Of a DNA stretch of 64,000 nucleotides, positions 17,287 to 26,428 are shown one piece after another. The notes beneath the pieces are model-generated. The model was not told where the DNA came from, did no database searches, and saw only the letters and a list, made by a program, of their open reading frames with translations. This stretch comes from JBAYJY01 sp041664945 (GTDB lineage Bacteria > UBP15 > UBA6099), in assembly GCA_041664945.1 (NCBI GenBank), contig JBAYJY010000001.1:27459-91458 (forward strand). The letters are read 5' to 3'. The translations under genes were made by a program, and so were the position numbers. Each line of letters starts with the position of its first letter. The first letter of the stretch is position 1.

Positions 17287-19095
17287 TCAAACGGAACCGG
17301 CCCGTTCAGCGACGATCCTGTCGACCTCGAGGTTGACCGCCTGAATTTCTTCGGCCGGTATTTTTGTTTTTCTGTCGAATGTGAGAAGGCCGTTCTGTTC
17401 CTGTTCGGTGTCGTACTGCTGAGTGTAGCAGAAGCCTTGAAAGAGATCGCAGCGGGCGATGCCGAGAGTATAATCGCGGAAGTTGTCGATCAGCGGTTTT
17501 TCCTGCGTCTTGTAGAAACCGAAACCGCCGTATTCGCTGATAAGCATGGGTTGCCCCTCGTACTTGGCGCCCGGGGCGAGCGCGCAAACCGGGCTTTCCG
17601 CCGGGTCGAATTGCCTGATCATGTTGCCGATGTCGAAGCGCATGTTTTTCTGGTTGCGCAGTTTCTCATAGTGAGCGTTCGCTTTTTCCGCCGTTCCGAG
17701 ATAGTGGTGGAGGTCGAGAATGTCAGTGCGGACGTGCTCGAATCCGCTGTTGTCGATCACCGGACGGGTCGGATCGAGTTCTTTTGTGTAAAGATACATT
17801 TCCTCTACATACTTGCGCGCGCTTTCCGACCAAAGGATACTCTTGATCCCCCAACTTTCGTTGAACGGAACCCAGGTGATGATGCATGGATGGTTGCGGT
17901 CCCTTGCGATCGCCTCGCGCCATTGAGTCTTGAATTCGTGTTTCATTACTTTTGAAAAACACAGCGCGGAGGGCATTTCCTCCCATAGGAGAAACCCGAG
18001 CGCGTCGCACCAGAAATGAAATCGCGGATCTTCAATCTTCTGATGCATCCGGGCGCCGTTGAATCCCATTTCCTTCGCCTGCTCGACATCCGTTCTGAAC
18101 ATCGAAGGATCGGCCGGCGTATAGTGGCCCTCCGGGAAGTAGCCCTGGTTTAGAAGCAGCTTCTGATACAAAGGCTTTCCGTTGAGAAGAATCGATTTGT
18201 CTTTAATTGCGATGGATCGGAAAGCGAAATAGGTTTCGACCGAATCGAATGGAGCGCCGCCTGGGCCGAGCAGCTCGATTTTAAGCGGGTATAAATGAGG
18301 CGAATCCGGAGACCATGGTTCGATTTCGTTAATGTTGAATTCGGCGCGAAAGGATTTTTTCAGGGTTGAGTCCGAAAGATCTGATTCGAAGCAAATCGCG
18401 CCGCCACCGGGGAGGTCGGCGGTCAGCCTGATTTTTGCCGGCGCCGCCGCGCCGTTCCATTCCACAAAAGCGCTCACGAGGCCTGTTCCGAGGTCCGCGC
18501 GGATGTCTGCTGACGCAAGATAAGCCTGTCCTACGGACTCCAGATAAACCGGCTGCCATATTCCTGTTACGGTTGTATAGAATATTGACACAGGCTTCCA
18601 TAGAACTGTTTGTTTCCCGCGCGGTATTCGCGGGTCGTGCGTGTCGAAAACGCGGACCGTCAATACGTTTCCGCCGTCTTTCAACGCATCGGTGATGTCG
18701 AACCGGAAGGGCGTGTAGCCGCCGGTGTGCGAGCCGATTAATTTGCCGTTGAGCCATACGCGCGCTTCGTAGTCGACAGCGCCGAAATTAAGCAAAACCC
18801 TCCGGTTCCGGGTGAAATCGGGATCGAGCTCAAAACGTTTTTTATACCATGCATAGTGTGATGCGCCGGCGCTGCCGATGCCGGACGCTTTCGCTTCAAC
18901 GCAGAACGGCACGATTATTTTTTCTTTTAACGGCTGCGCGCCGCACATTTGTTTCGAATCGACTGTAGAGCTCTTTGATGTTTGAAACTCCCATTCGCCG
19001 TCGAGCGAAAGCCATTTTTCTCTCATCCAGTCTGGGCGCGGTCGCGCGGCGCGTTCGTTTGTTTTAAGTTTGTCATTGAAGGGTGTTTCGCTCAT
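17287..19095 (-). CDS. Glycoside hydrolase family 2
   Basis: A 602-residue enzyme with the three GH2 core domains: N-terminal sugar-binding jelly roll (SLDGEWEFQ to ITDAL, about 25-165), an immunoglobulin-like domain (about 170-275) and a TIM barrel. VPFNESWG carries the acid/base glutamate and LISEYGGFGF the nucleophile glutamate. GH2 members cleave beta-galactosides, beta-glucuronides or beta-mannosides. No signal peptide is visible, so it should act in the cytosol on imported sugars. A small membrane protein follows in the same operon. The exact substrate cannot be read from sequence. Confidence 0.9.
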   Translation of the reverse strand: MSETPFNDKLKTNERAARPRPDWMREKWLSLDGEWEFQTSKSSTVDSKQMCGAQPLKEKIIVPFCVEAKASGIGSAGASHYAWYKKRFELDPDFTRNRRVLLNFGAVDYEARVWLNGKLIGSHTGGYTPFRFDITDALKDGGNVLTVRVFDTHDPRIPRGKQTVLWKPVSIFYTTVTGIWQPVYLESVGQAYLASADIRADLGTGLVSAFVEWNGAAAPAKIRLTADLPGGGAICFESDLSDSTLKKSFRAEFNINEIEPWSPDSPHLYPLKIELLGPGGAPFDSVETYFAFRSIAIKDKSILLNGKPLYQKLLLNQGYFPEGHYTPADPSMFRTDVEQAKEMGFNGARMHQKIEDPRFHFWCDALGFLLWEEMPSALCFSKVMKHEFKTQWREAIARDRNHPCIITWVPFNESWGIKSILWSESARKYVEEMYLYTKELDPTRPVIDNSGFEHVRTDILDLHHYLGTAEKANAHYEKLRNQKNMRFDIGNMIRQFDPAESPVCALAPGAKYEGQPMLISEYGGFGFYKTQEKPLIDNFRDYTLGIARCDLFQGFCYTQQYDTEQEQNGLLTFDRKTKIPAEEIQAVNLEVDRIVAERAGSV

Positions 19096-19203
19096 AAAAA
19101 TCCTTCTCTAATATTCGCTTGATTCCAACTCTCTCAAAATACTCTAAACTTAGAATAATAGTCTAATGAAATATTGGAGCCTGTAAAGTTGTTGAGGGCT
19201 AAT

Positions 19204-19434
19204 TCAGACTCTGTCCGGTCCTATGAATGTGGTCAGTTGAGTGTCTGAATGGCCGCAGCGTTTGCAGCGGAGGCTGCCGGAGCGGAGGCGTTTGAACGCT
19301 TTGTGAACGCAGTCGCTGCAGGCTTTATAGTCGCATGCGGGGCAATAATAAGCGAACGGCGCATTGCGGCACACATCGCAGATAATTTCGCCGAATTCGC
19401 CGGCGGTCAGGCCTTGCGCGTCAATTTCTATCAT
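19204..19434 (-). CDS. Small cysteine-rich zinc-binding protein
   Basis: 76 residues with eight cysteines in pairs: ICDVCRNAP, YYCPACDYKACSDCVHK and LRCKRCGH. The spacing and the basic helix between the last pairs resemble a B-box/FYVE-like treble-clef zinc finger. Its ATG overlaps the folP stop (ATGA), showing translational coupling. Function unknown; it is the last gene of the mltG-radical SAM-folP operon. Confidence 0.6.
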   Translation of the reverse strand: MIEIDAQGLTAGEFGEIICDVCRNAPFAYYCPACDYKACSDCVHKAFKRLRSGSLRCKRCGHSDTQLTTFIGPDRV

Positions 19435-20336
19435 GGTTGCCTTTCGTCAACACTTGTTCGGACGGCGGCGTCGGCGAAACGAACTGAGCGGGCTGTTTCG
19501 CGGACATCGTGGGCGCGGATGATGTCTGCGCCGCGAGCGACGGCGAGAACCGCCGCGGCGAGCGAGCCTTCGAGCCGGTCCTGCGGCGCGAGGCCGAGCG
19601 TTTTTCCTATGAACATTTTTCTTGAAGCCCCTATCAGAATCGGGCGCCCGTGCCGTTTAAAGCCGCTTATGTTGTTCAAAATTTCAAGATTGTGTTCGAC
19701 GGTTTTTCCGAACCCGATGCCCGGATCCAGAATAATCTGAGTTTCTTTGATACCCGCTTTCGCCGCCGCGTCGATTCTCTCTTCGAAAAAACGGTTGATC
19801 TCTTCGCAAACGCCGACGGGGTATGACGGGTTGTTCTGCATATCGGCGGGAGTCCCGAGCATGTGCATGAGACAGTACGGAGCGCCGGAAATCGAGACGA
19901 CACGGGCGAGATCGGGGTCGAGGCGGAGCGCGGAAATGTCGTTGATCATATCCGCGCCTGCTTCCAGAGCGGCGGCAGCGACTTTCGATTTGTATGTGTC
20001 TATGGATATGCGGGCTTTCGGAAACGAAATCCGAATTTCCTTAATGAGCGGAATCGTTCTCAGGATTTCTTCTTCTTCTGAAATCCGCCGCGCCCCGGGC
20101 CGCGAAGATTCGCCGCCCACATCTAAGATGTCTGCCCCGTCCTCGATCATCGCGGAGGCGGCTGCGATCGCCGCGGACAGCGAATAGTTTTTCCCGCCGT
20201 CGAAGAATGAATCAGGGGTGCAGTTGATAATGCCCATGACGTAAGTGCGGAGTCCGAACTCCATCGGGCCTTCGGGCCATATAGCCGGCGGCGGCGCGGC
20301 GTGTTCGTTTTGAAAACCTGGCATGTTAGTTGCCAT
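19431..20336 (-). CDS. folP: Dihydropteroate synthase
   Basis: A 301-residue TIM-barrel enzyme that joins p-aminobenzoate to the pterin pyrophosphate in folate synthesis. Diagnostic motifs are MGIINCTPDSFFDGG (loop 1), DVGGESSRPGA, SIDTYKSKVA, DPGIGFGKT and ILIGASRKMFIG. The N-terminus carries about 25 extra residues before the barrel. AGGAG stands 10 bases before the ATG. It follows the radical SAM gene by 12 bases and overlaps the zinc-finger gene downstream. No other folate gene is in the window. Confidence 0.95.
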   Translation of the reverse strand: MATNMPGFQNEHAAPPPAIWPEGPMEFGLRTYVMGIINCTPDSFFDGGKNYSLSAAIAAASAMIEDGADILDVGGESSRPGARRISEEEEILRTIPLIKEIRISFPKARISIDTYKSKVAAAALEAGADMINDISALRLDPDLARVVSISGAPYCLMHMLGTPADMQNNPSYPVGVCEEINRFFEERIDAAAKAGIKETQIILDPGIGFGKTVEHNLEILNNISGFKRHGRPILIGASRKMFIGKTLGLAPQDRLEGSLAAAVLAVARGADIIRAHDVRETARSVRFADAAVRTSVDERQP

Positions 20337-20348
20337 GCGGCAATGCTC

Positions 20349-21440
20349 CTAAAGGCTCGCGCCCGCGAGTTTAATGTATTCCGTGGGCGAGAGGAAGATG
20401 TTCGACAAGGCCGGCGATGACATGCCGCAGAAACATTCGCTGGATCCCACTTGCTGGCGCACCCGCCGGGCGGTTTCCGACTTAAGGATGCGCTCGAGGT
20501 CGAACTGGTTTTCGCGCAGGTCGCCCATCTCGCGCGCGGCGACGGGGCAGTCGCGCACGGAGCCGGCCGGGTCGATGTAAAGAGATGCGTGGCCTGCGAG
20601 GCAGGATCGGGTCCGCTTCATTTTGCCGATGTTGTCGAGCATGATTTCGGTTCGCCGCTCGAGGAAATGCTTAAGAATACGGATGGAACTCCGGCCCCTA
20701 AGCGCGGAGAGTTTTTGAAAATACAATTTTGCTATTTCGTCGAGTTCGTCGAATTCAGGCATTACGTCAACGCCGACGGCGCCGAGCGCCTCGCAGCCGA
20801 AAGCGGCATCGAACGAAACGAGATCCGGATAGAGCATGAAAACGTCCTCGAGAAGTCTTTTAGCGAATCTCGCATTGAAGCGCGACATTAGAATATGGAA
20901 TCCGACGAGCAGGTTGGGGGCCGCGACTTGTTTTAGAGACTGATAGCTTTTAAGGACCGTTTCGAATGACTCCGGCACGCCGCCGCGCATGGAATCGAGT
21001 TCCTCCCGGACGCCGTCCATGGAAATCCAAACGAGAAATTGTGTGTCGCGGTAGTAATTCGCGAGCGTCTGGATTTCGTTTTTAATGCGGTCGGGCTGAT
21101 CGCCGCAGGTTTCGATAATTACAAGAGGAGGCGCGAGCTTTTTGCATGCCAGACCCGCGATCTTTCCGAAGTCGTCGCGCATGAACGGCTCGCCGCCTGT
21201 GAACGTGAGGCAGAAAGGCGTGAAATTCATTTTGTCGAACATCGCCGCGTATTCTTTCAGAGAAAGTTCTTTTGTATGTGATTTAGAGAAACTGTGGCAT
21301 GTGCGGCAAAGGTTCAAGCAGCGGTAAGTGACGGCGAAAGTGAGCTGAAACGGAGCGATCACCGGCCGGCCGAGCAGGCGGAACGAGCGGTGAAAAGGAA
21401 CGTCCACCGACCGGAGTAGAATTTCGCGTCTGAGCGTCAC
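20349..21440 (-). CDS. Radical SAM protein with C-terminal SPASM-like cysteines
   Basis: A 363-residue enzyme. TYRCLNLCRTCHSF gives the CxxxCxxC cluster at C41, C45 and C48, and TFTGGEPFMR is the SAM-binding GGE motif. The C-terminal part has CLAGHASLYIDPAGSVRDCP and SECFCG, typical of an auxiliary cluster domain (SPASM/twitch). Such enzymes modify peptides, cofactors or lipids; the target is not known here. The start is GTG with GGGAGG 7 bases upstream. It sits between mltG and folP in one operon, with gaps of 26 and 12 bases. Confidence 0.8.
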   Translation of the reverse strand: MTLRREILLRSVDVPFHRSFRLLGRPVIAPFQLTFAVTYRCLNLCRTCHSFSKSHTKELSLKEYAAMFDKMNFTPFCLTFTGGEPFMRDDFGKIAGLACKKLAPPLVIIETCGDQPDRIKNEIQTLANYYRDTQFLVWISMDGVREELDSMRGGVPESFETVLKSYQSLKQVAAPNLLVGFHILMSRFNARFAKRLLEDVFMLYPDLVSFDAAFGCEALGAVGVDVMPEFDELDEIAKLYFQKLSALRGRSSIRILKHFLERRTEIMLDNIGKMKRTRSCLAGHASLYIDPAGSVRDCPVAAREMGDLRENQFDLERILKSETARRVRQQVGSSECFCGMSSPALSNIFLSPTEYIKLAGASL

Positions 21441-21466
21441 TCGGCGCCTCCCGGCTTGAAATCTCG

Positions 21467-22471
21467 CTATCTGTTTTTTCTCACTTGTTCCACCGCGCGG
21501 TTATGCTCGTCCCCGGTGCGGCTGAAAATGTGCGAACCGTCGCCTTTGGCGACGTAGAAGAAAAAATCAGATTTTTCGGGATGGATAGCCGCGTTCAGGG
21601 AAGTGCGCCCGGGATTGCAGATCGGGCCGGGCGGCAGCCCGAAATTTTTATATGTGTTGTATGGCGAATCGACTTCGAGGTCTTTGTAGTAAAGCCTTTC
21701 TTTCCGTTCCGGCAGCGCGTACTGCACGGTAGCGTCGCATTGGAGTTTGATGTCGTGTTTCAGGCGGTTTAAGAGAACGCCGGCTATGAGCGGCCTTTCG
21801 CGCTCCACTTTCGCCTCGTCCTCAATCAGCGATGCAAGCGTTACCGCCTCAAGCGTTGTGAATCCGATTTCCTTCGCCCGCGCCTGCGCGCTTTCGTTGA
21901 AGATTTCGAAGAACTGGTCTACCATGCGTTGCGCCATGGTCTGGCAGGTTGATTTTTCGTTAAAAAAATAAGTCTCGGGAAAGAGAAATCCTTCGAGGTT
22001 TGTCAGGCCGGCGCCGTGCGTGTTGATGCCGGTCCCCTGCGGGTCGCGCGCGAAGGCCATGAAATCCTTGGCGCGGCAAAGCCCGTTTTCGTCGAACCGC
22101 GCGGCGATCTCGGACGCGGTGAATCCTTCGGGAATCGTGATTCTATAATTCTTCTCAAGCGGCTCGGTTGTTGCGAGCAGTTCTGAAATTTCGCGCGTCT
22201 GCATCGCGCCGTTAAGTTTGTACTGGCCCACTTTCAGGTTCTTCAGATTATCGTTGAAGTATGTTACGACCATGAAATAAATCGCGCTTCTGACGAAATG
22301 CTGTTCCTGCAGCCGCCGCGCGATATCTATCGCGCTTTCGCCTTTATTTATCGTAAACGCGCGCTCCGCGCCGCCGCTTTCGGCGGGGGCATTGAAATAT
22401 GCCATGGCGATGACTGCCGTCGCCGTCAGAACGAGCGCCGCCACGAGCAGTCCTTTTAGTAACTTAATCAA
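21467..22471 (-). CDS. mltG: Endolytic murein transglycosylase MltG
   Basis: A 334-residue inner-membrane enzyme (YceG family) that cuts nascent peptidoglycan strands and sets glycan length. One N-terminal membrane helix (LLVAALVLTATAVIAMAYF) is followed by a LysM-like part (FTINKGESAIDIARRL) and the catalytic domain, with EGFLFPETY, LASLIEDEA (catalytic Glu) and PYNTYKNFGLPPGPICNPG. The start is TTG at 22471: AGGAGG lies 7 bases before it, inside what would be the coding part of a ten-codon longer form. It heads the operon with the radical SAM gene and folP. Confidence 0.92.
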   Translation of the reverse strand: MIKLLKGLLVAALVLTATAVIAMAYFNAPAESGGAERAFTINKGESAIDIARRLQEQHFVRSAIYFMVVTYFNDNLKNLKVGQYKLNGAMQTREISELLATTEPLEKNYRITIPEGFTASEIAARFDENGLCRAKDFMAFARDPQGTGINTHGAGLTNLEGFLFPETYFFNEKSTCQTMAQRMVDQFFEIFNESAQARAKEIGFTTLEAVTLASLIEDEAKVERERPLIAGVLLNRLKHDIKLQCDATVQYALPERKERLYYKDLEVDSPYNTYKNFGLPPGPICNPGRTSLNAAIHPEKSDFFFYVAKGDGSHIFSRTGDEHNRAVEQVRKNR

Positions 22472-22607
22472 CAGTCGGCCTCCTAAAAAATCCGTAAGCA
22501 AATTATATTGCGCCGCTGCGTTGTGAACAAGGGCGAAACAGCGGTTGGCTGTGAAAGAAGAATATCGAGCCCCGGATAATGCAGAGCGCTTGCTCGCTGG
22601 TCTGGCG

Positions 22608-23843
22608 TCAGTCGAAACCGATCATCGCGGAAATGATCGGAAAGTGGGTTTTCGTGTCGATTTCGCTGATCGAGATGTCGGACGGTTCGCCGCTGAGCCA
22701 GTTTGAGTTGAGCTGGTGAAATTTTTCGGACAGCGGATTTTGGAAAGAGTAATCGGATTCGATGTAATCGCCGTGCCTGAAGAGCGCATGGTCGGGATTG
22801 AATGGTTCGCCGATTTGGAGAGGGAAAGAGCCGTCCGGCCAGACGTTCATGACAGGAGGCTGCCAGGCGTCCGGCTTGGCCGCAGGGCCGGCATTTTCGT
22901 TGATGCGATAGATGGCGAGGCCTGCCGACTTGATCAGCGGGTCGTACAGGCCGCCCGGCGCGCGGTTTTCGATGACATAGTATTCGGAGTCGCCGCCGAT
23001 TGTGTAAACGTCGCCCGATGTTCGCGAGGGGAGAAGAAACAGCTTGCGGACAGGCCCGTCGATCTTGATTTCGCGCGCCCAGCCCGCGCGCAGGCGGCTG
23101 TAGCCGTCCAGCAACGGGATGCCGTTTTCGTCCGCCCGGATGCCTGAAAGAGACAGGCACACGCCGCCCTTCGAATCCGGCCCGGCGCCCATGTCGGCAA
23201 AACCCATCAGGCCCGCGAATCCACGCAATATATCGTAGTCCGACGCGTCGATCCCGGCGATCAGCGTAGGCCCTGGCTTTACGTTCCCGAGCGTTGTTTC
23301 GCCGCCCTCGTCCGGAAAAATATTGAAACTGCCGCGCAAACCGTCCACGAGGACGATCATGCCGTCGGCGCGTCCGTCGGGAGTGTTCGTCTGGCCGCTG
23401 ATATCGTACGCCGCCGGCTCGTAAACGCCTTGATCCGCCAGAGCGCGAAGCTTGTCGGCGATCAGCATGAACCACTTGTCCTTGTCAGCCGCGCCGCCGG
23501 CCGGAAATAGTTTGCCGTCGAGGCTCGCTACGAGCGGCGCAATCCGCGCGTCGTAAACCGACAGCGAATTCTCGCTCCAGTAATTTCGAAAAGTATTCGC
23601 GGAGAGATCGTTGCCGAAGAGCGGCCTTTGCGCGGCCGATCGCGCGGCGGAATCGTTGTCTGAGAGAATCAGGACCGGAATCCGAACGTTGCCGAAGCGC
23701 GGGATTTTTGACGCTCCGACATTGTCCGGCGGCGAGAACATGTCCTGCGCCGCGCAAAAGGCAGGGCCGGAAACTGTCGAAAACAATAATAGCAGCAGCA
23801 AAACGGTTCCCGCTTTATATGTCACGTTAGCGATTGGATTCAC
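22608..23843 (-). CDS. Exported M6-peptidase-like protein lacking the HExxH zinc site
   Basis: A 411-residue protein with a signal peptide (poly-Leu core, GPAFCA-A). The order of motifs follows M6 (immune inhibitor A-type) metalloproteases: RIPVLILSDNDS, then FGNDLSANTFRNYWSENSLS, and near the end EYYVIENRAPGGLYDP and GLAIYRINEN. At the place of the zinc motif HExGHxLGxxD it reads RGFAGLMGFAD (about residues 205-215), so both histidines and the glutamate are gone while the following Gly-Phe-Ala-Asp stays. It is probably an inactive homologue with a binding or structural role outside the cytoplasm. GTG start with AAGGAT 6-7 bases upstream. Confidence 0.65.
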   Translation of the reverse strand: MNPIANVTYKAGTVLLLLLLFSTVSGPAFCAAQDMFSPPDNVGASKIPRFGNVRIPVLILSDNDSAARSAAQRPLFGNDLSANTFRNYWSENSLSVYDARIAPLVASLDGKLFPAGGAADKDKWFMLIADKLRALADQGVYEPAAYDISGQTNTPDGRADGMIVLVDGLRGSFNIFPDEGGETTLGNVKPGPTLIAGIDASDYDILRGFAGLMGFADMGAGPDSKGGVCLSLSGIRADENGIPLLDGYSRLRAGWAREIKIDGPVRKLFLLPSRTSGDVYTIGGDSEYYVIENRAPGGLYDPLIKSAGLAIYRINENAGPAAKPDAWQPPVMNVWPDGSFPLQIGEPFNPDHALFRHGDYIESDYSFQNPLSEKFHQLNSNWLSGEPSDISISEIDTKTHFPIISAMIGFD

Positions 23844-23901
23844 GAAAGAATCCTTAATATTATTTTGCGTGGGGCGAAAATGGCCGGCCCCGGTTTCAGC
23901 C

Positions 23902-23944
23902 GAAAGAAATAAAGAGCGGGGGCGATCCAGTCGGCCGCCCCCGC
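23902..23944 (-). terminator. Rho-independent terminator after the PPi-type phosphofructokinase gene
   Basis: On the minus strand a GCGGGGGCG/CGCCCCCGC stem (23915-23944) is followed by TCTTTATTTCTTT. It lies just past the stop at 23958 and closes the glpABC-phosphofructokinase operon. Confidence 0.75.
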
Positions 23945-23957
23945 AGTCCTATCAGGT

Positions 23958-25097
23958 TCAGTTCATTTTCATTCCGAGAGTTCGCCGTGTCGCGATGTAG
24001 CGTTCCTTGTCGTATTCCGTGTCGACATCAACGCGGTTCGTCATAGTGATGCCGTTTTCGTCTTTGCGGATCGCGTCAAGGATCGGAATGCTGGTGATGA
24101 CGTTATCTCTGAGGCAAACCATGAGGCCGTAAGCGCGCTGAGCGATAAGCTCTGCGGCCGCGAGGCCGAACGCGCGGCCCATGCGAACGTCTATCTGGCT
24201 CGGCTCTCCGCCGCGCTGCAGGTGGCTCAGCACCACGAAGCGCACTTCGGCGAAGCCGGCTTTCTTGATCTCTTTCGCGAGGTTTTCGCCAACGCCGCCA
24301 AGAAGCACGTGTCCGAATTCATCAAGTTCCTTCGACAGTACAACGTCGTGCCGTCGAACCGGTTTCGCGCCTTCCGCGACCACGAGGATGTCGTACCGCG
24401 CCCCGCTGTGCTTGCGCGCTTCGAGCGTTTTGATGACCTTTTCCAACTCAAAATCGACTTCGGGGATGAGAATCATGCAGGCGCCGCCGGCTATCCCGCC
24501 CTGCAGCGCGAGGTGTCCTGCGTGCCGGCCCATCGTCTCGACCACGAATATCCGGTTGTGCGACCCGGCTGTCGTCCGCAGGCGCCCGATCTCTTCCTTG
24601 ATGACCTCGACTGCTGTTGCGAATCCGAGACTATAGTCCGTTCCTATCAGGTCTTTGTCGATCGTCTTCGGAATGCTTACGACATTGATGCCCTCTTTGG
24701 TCAGGCCCATCGAAACGCTCTGCGTATCCTCGCCGCCTATGGCAATGATCGCGTCGAGCTCAAGTTTCTTTATGTTTGTCAGCGTTTTCTTCAGCGATTC
24801 CTCGCTCTTGAACGGGTTTGTGCGCGACGAAAACAGGTTCGTGCCGCCGTGGCGGTCCCATGTCCGCACGATGCCTTCGTCCAGATGCATTATGTTGTCC
24901 GGGTCGTTTCCAGTCGCGTCCGGCGAAAAATTCTGTAGTCCGCCCCAGCCGTTTTTAATGCCGACGACCTCGAAATCCCGGTCGTATTGCTTTTGCAGAT
25001 TCGGGTCCAGCAGACCCTTGGTCGCCCATTTGACCGCCGCGTTCAAGCCGGCGCAGTCGCCTCCGCCTGTCAGTATCCCCACTCGCTCTTTCTTCAT
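23958..25097 (-). CDS. pfp: 6-phosphofructokinase, PPi-type active site
   Basis: A 379-residue phosphofructokinase: GILTGGGDCAGLNAA at the N-terminus, then IGGEDTQ, PKTIDKDLIGTDYSLGF, ETMGRHAGHLAL and LSHLQRGGEPSQID. At the donor site the residues equivalent to E. coli 104 and 124 are Asp (GGED) and Lys (PKTID), the pair linked to pyrophosphate use, which makes the step reversible. The start is ATG 25097 with AGAGGTGG before it; an upstream in-frame extension of 31 residues is dropped. It follows glpC by 103 bases and ends at a terminator, so it is the likely last gene of the glp operon. Confidence 0.88.
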   Translation of the reverse strand: MKKERVGILTGGGDCAGLNAAVKWATKGLLDPNLQKQYDRDFEVVGIKNGWGGLQNFSPDATGNDPDNIMHLDEGIVRTWDRHGGTNLFSSRTNPFKSEESLKKTLTNIKKLELDAIIAIGGEDTQSVSMGLTKEGINVVSIPKTIDKDLIGTDYSLGFATAVEVIKEEIGRLRTTAGSHNRIFVVETMGRHAGHLALQGGIAGGACMILIPEVDFELEKVIKTLEARKHSGARYDILVVAEGAKPVRRHDVVLSKELDEFGHVLLGGVGENLAKEIKKAGFAEVRFVVLSHLQRGGEPSQIDVRMGRAFGLAAAELIAQRAYGLMVCLRDNVITSIPILDAIRKDENGITMTNRVDVDTEYDKERYIATRRTLGMKMN

Positions 25098-25200
25098 TGC
25101 TTCCACCTCTCTTGACCTTATATTGTTTTCTTTCCATTTACTAAAAAAACGCAATCCGAAAAATATAGTACAGATTCCCGGCGCCCGCAAGAGCCGGTTT

Positions 25201-26427
25201 TCAGCCGCTTTGGGTGTAGTGGTCGGCGAGATATTCCGCCAGCGAGTATATCTGAAGCCCGGCGGTCGCCGCGCCTTTGAATGCCGAGACGCAGGCCGGG
25301 CATTCGGTGAGCAGCGTCTGCGCGCCGGACTCGCGCGCTTCAGCCAGCCGCCGCGCGGTTACTCCGTCCGCGACCTTCGCGTCCAGGATGAACGTGCCTT
25401 CCGCCGACCCGCAGCACAGTGCGTCGGTCCGATTGTGTTTCAACTCGATCGGTTCCGTGCCGAGCCGCCGGATCAGTTCGCGCGGCGCTTCGAACACGCC
25501 GCCGCGCCGTCCGAGGAAGCACGGGTCGTGGTAGGCGAGCGGCGTCTCCGCCCTCCGGACCTTGAACGGGATGCCGGCCAGAAATTCGGTTATGTGAACG
25601 ACTTCGAACGCCTCGCTATAGGGGGAATGCCGTTTCATTATCTCCATTACGTGCGGGTCCGAAACGATCACCTTCCGGGCTCCGGCCGCGCGGATGGCCT
25701 CGATGTTCGCCGCGACTCCGGCGTAATCGCCGAGCCCCGCCCCTGTTGCCTGATGGAGACAGCCGGCGCATCGTTCGTCTATCGTCGTGAAGTCGATCCC
25801 GAGCGCCCGCAGGAACTCCAAAACCTTACGAGTGGCTTTGGGCGTCAGCGATCTGCCGCCGCAGCCCGCGAAATATACGATATCCGCTTTTTCTTTCTTA
25901 AAGTCCTCGAACGTGTCCTCCGCCGGCCCGTAAACGGTTTCTCCGGCGGCGATGCGTTCGAGAGACGGCCCGTAAATCTTCATCAGTTTCGGGTCTTTGA
26001 TCTCCATCGCCTTGCGGCGGACGAGCATAACAAGCGCCGGGATGTCGATCCCGCGCGAGCAGGCGCGGGCGCATGCGCCGCATTGCGCGCAATTGTATAT
26101 CGAGTCGCGGGTGGACCCGAATTCCGGATAGGAGCGCGACAGCGAAACTGCGATGCTGTCCGGCGCACGGTAGGAACCCGCGTCGGACGGCGGGTAAACC
26201 GGGCATACGCTTACGCACATCCCGCAGTTGATGCAGCGTTCGTAGCCGATGAGTTCATCCCGGTCCGCGGGTTTGAGCGGAACGAGCAGGTCTTCCGCGT
26301 AGTATTCGTTGAATTTGCGCATCTCGGAGCCCGGCGCCGGCCGCTTGAAGATGCGCCGGAACACGTGTATCCAAAAGTGGACGCCGAGGTTGCCTATCGC
26401 ATATAACGCTTTTGAGTCCAGTCCCAT
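25201..26427 (-). CDS. glpC: Anaerobic glycerol-3-phosphate dehydrogenase subunit C
   Basis: A 408-residue iron-sulfur subunit that passes electrons from GlpAB to the membrane quinone pool. Two 4Fe-4S motifs are seen: CINCGMCVSVCPVYP and CAQCGACARACSRG (about residues 68-80 and 113-125). Two CCG domains follow; the second is standard (DPCFLGR, LCCGSAEG, ECPACVS), the first has CAGC where CCG is usual. The order glpA-glpB-glpC, with one base between the glpB stop and the glpC ATG, confirms the role. Confidence 0.9.
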   Translation of the reverse strand: MGLDSKALYAIGNLGVHFWIHVFRRIFKRPAPGSEMRKFNEYYAEDLLVPLKPADRDELIGYERCINCGMCVSVCPVYPPSDAGSYRAPDSIAVSLSRSYPEFGSTRDSIYNCAQCGACARACSRGIDIPALVMLVRRKAMEIKDPKLMKIYGPSLERIAAGETVYGPAEDTFEDFKKEKADIVYFAGCGGRSLTPKATRKVLEFLRALGIDFTTIDERCAGCLHQATGAGLGDYAGVAANIEAIRAAGARKVIVSDPHVMEIMKRHSPYSEAFEVVHITEFLAGIPFKVRRAETPLAYHDPCFLGRRGGVFEAPRELIRRLGTEPIELKHNRTDALCCGSAEGTFILDAKVADGVTARRLAEARESGAQTLLTECPACVSAFKGAATAGLQIYSLAEYLADHYTQSG

Positions 26428-26428
26428 A

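Noticed and set aside
24655..26406. A 583-codon open frame on the plus strand opposite the phosphofructokinase and glpC
   Set aside because: It is a shadow frame of well-supported genes; the translation is Arg/Ala-rich and shows no domain.
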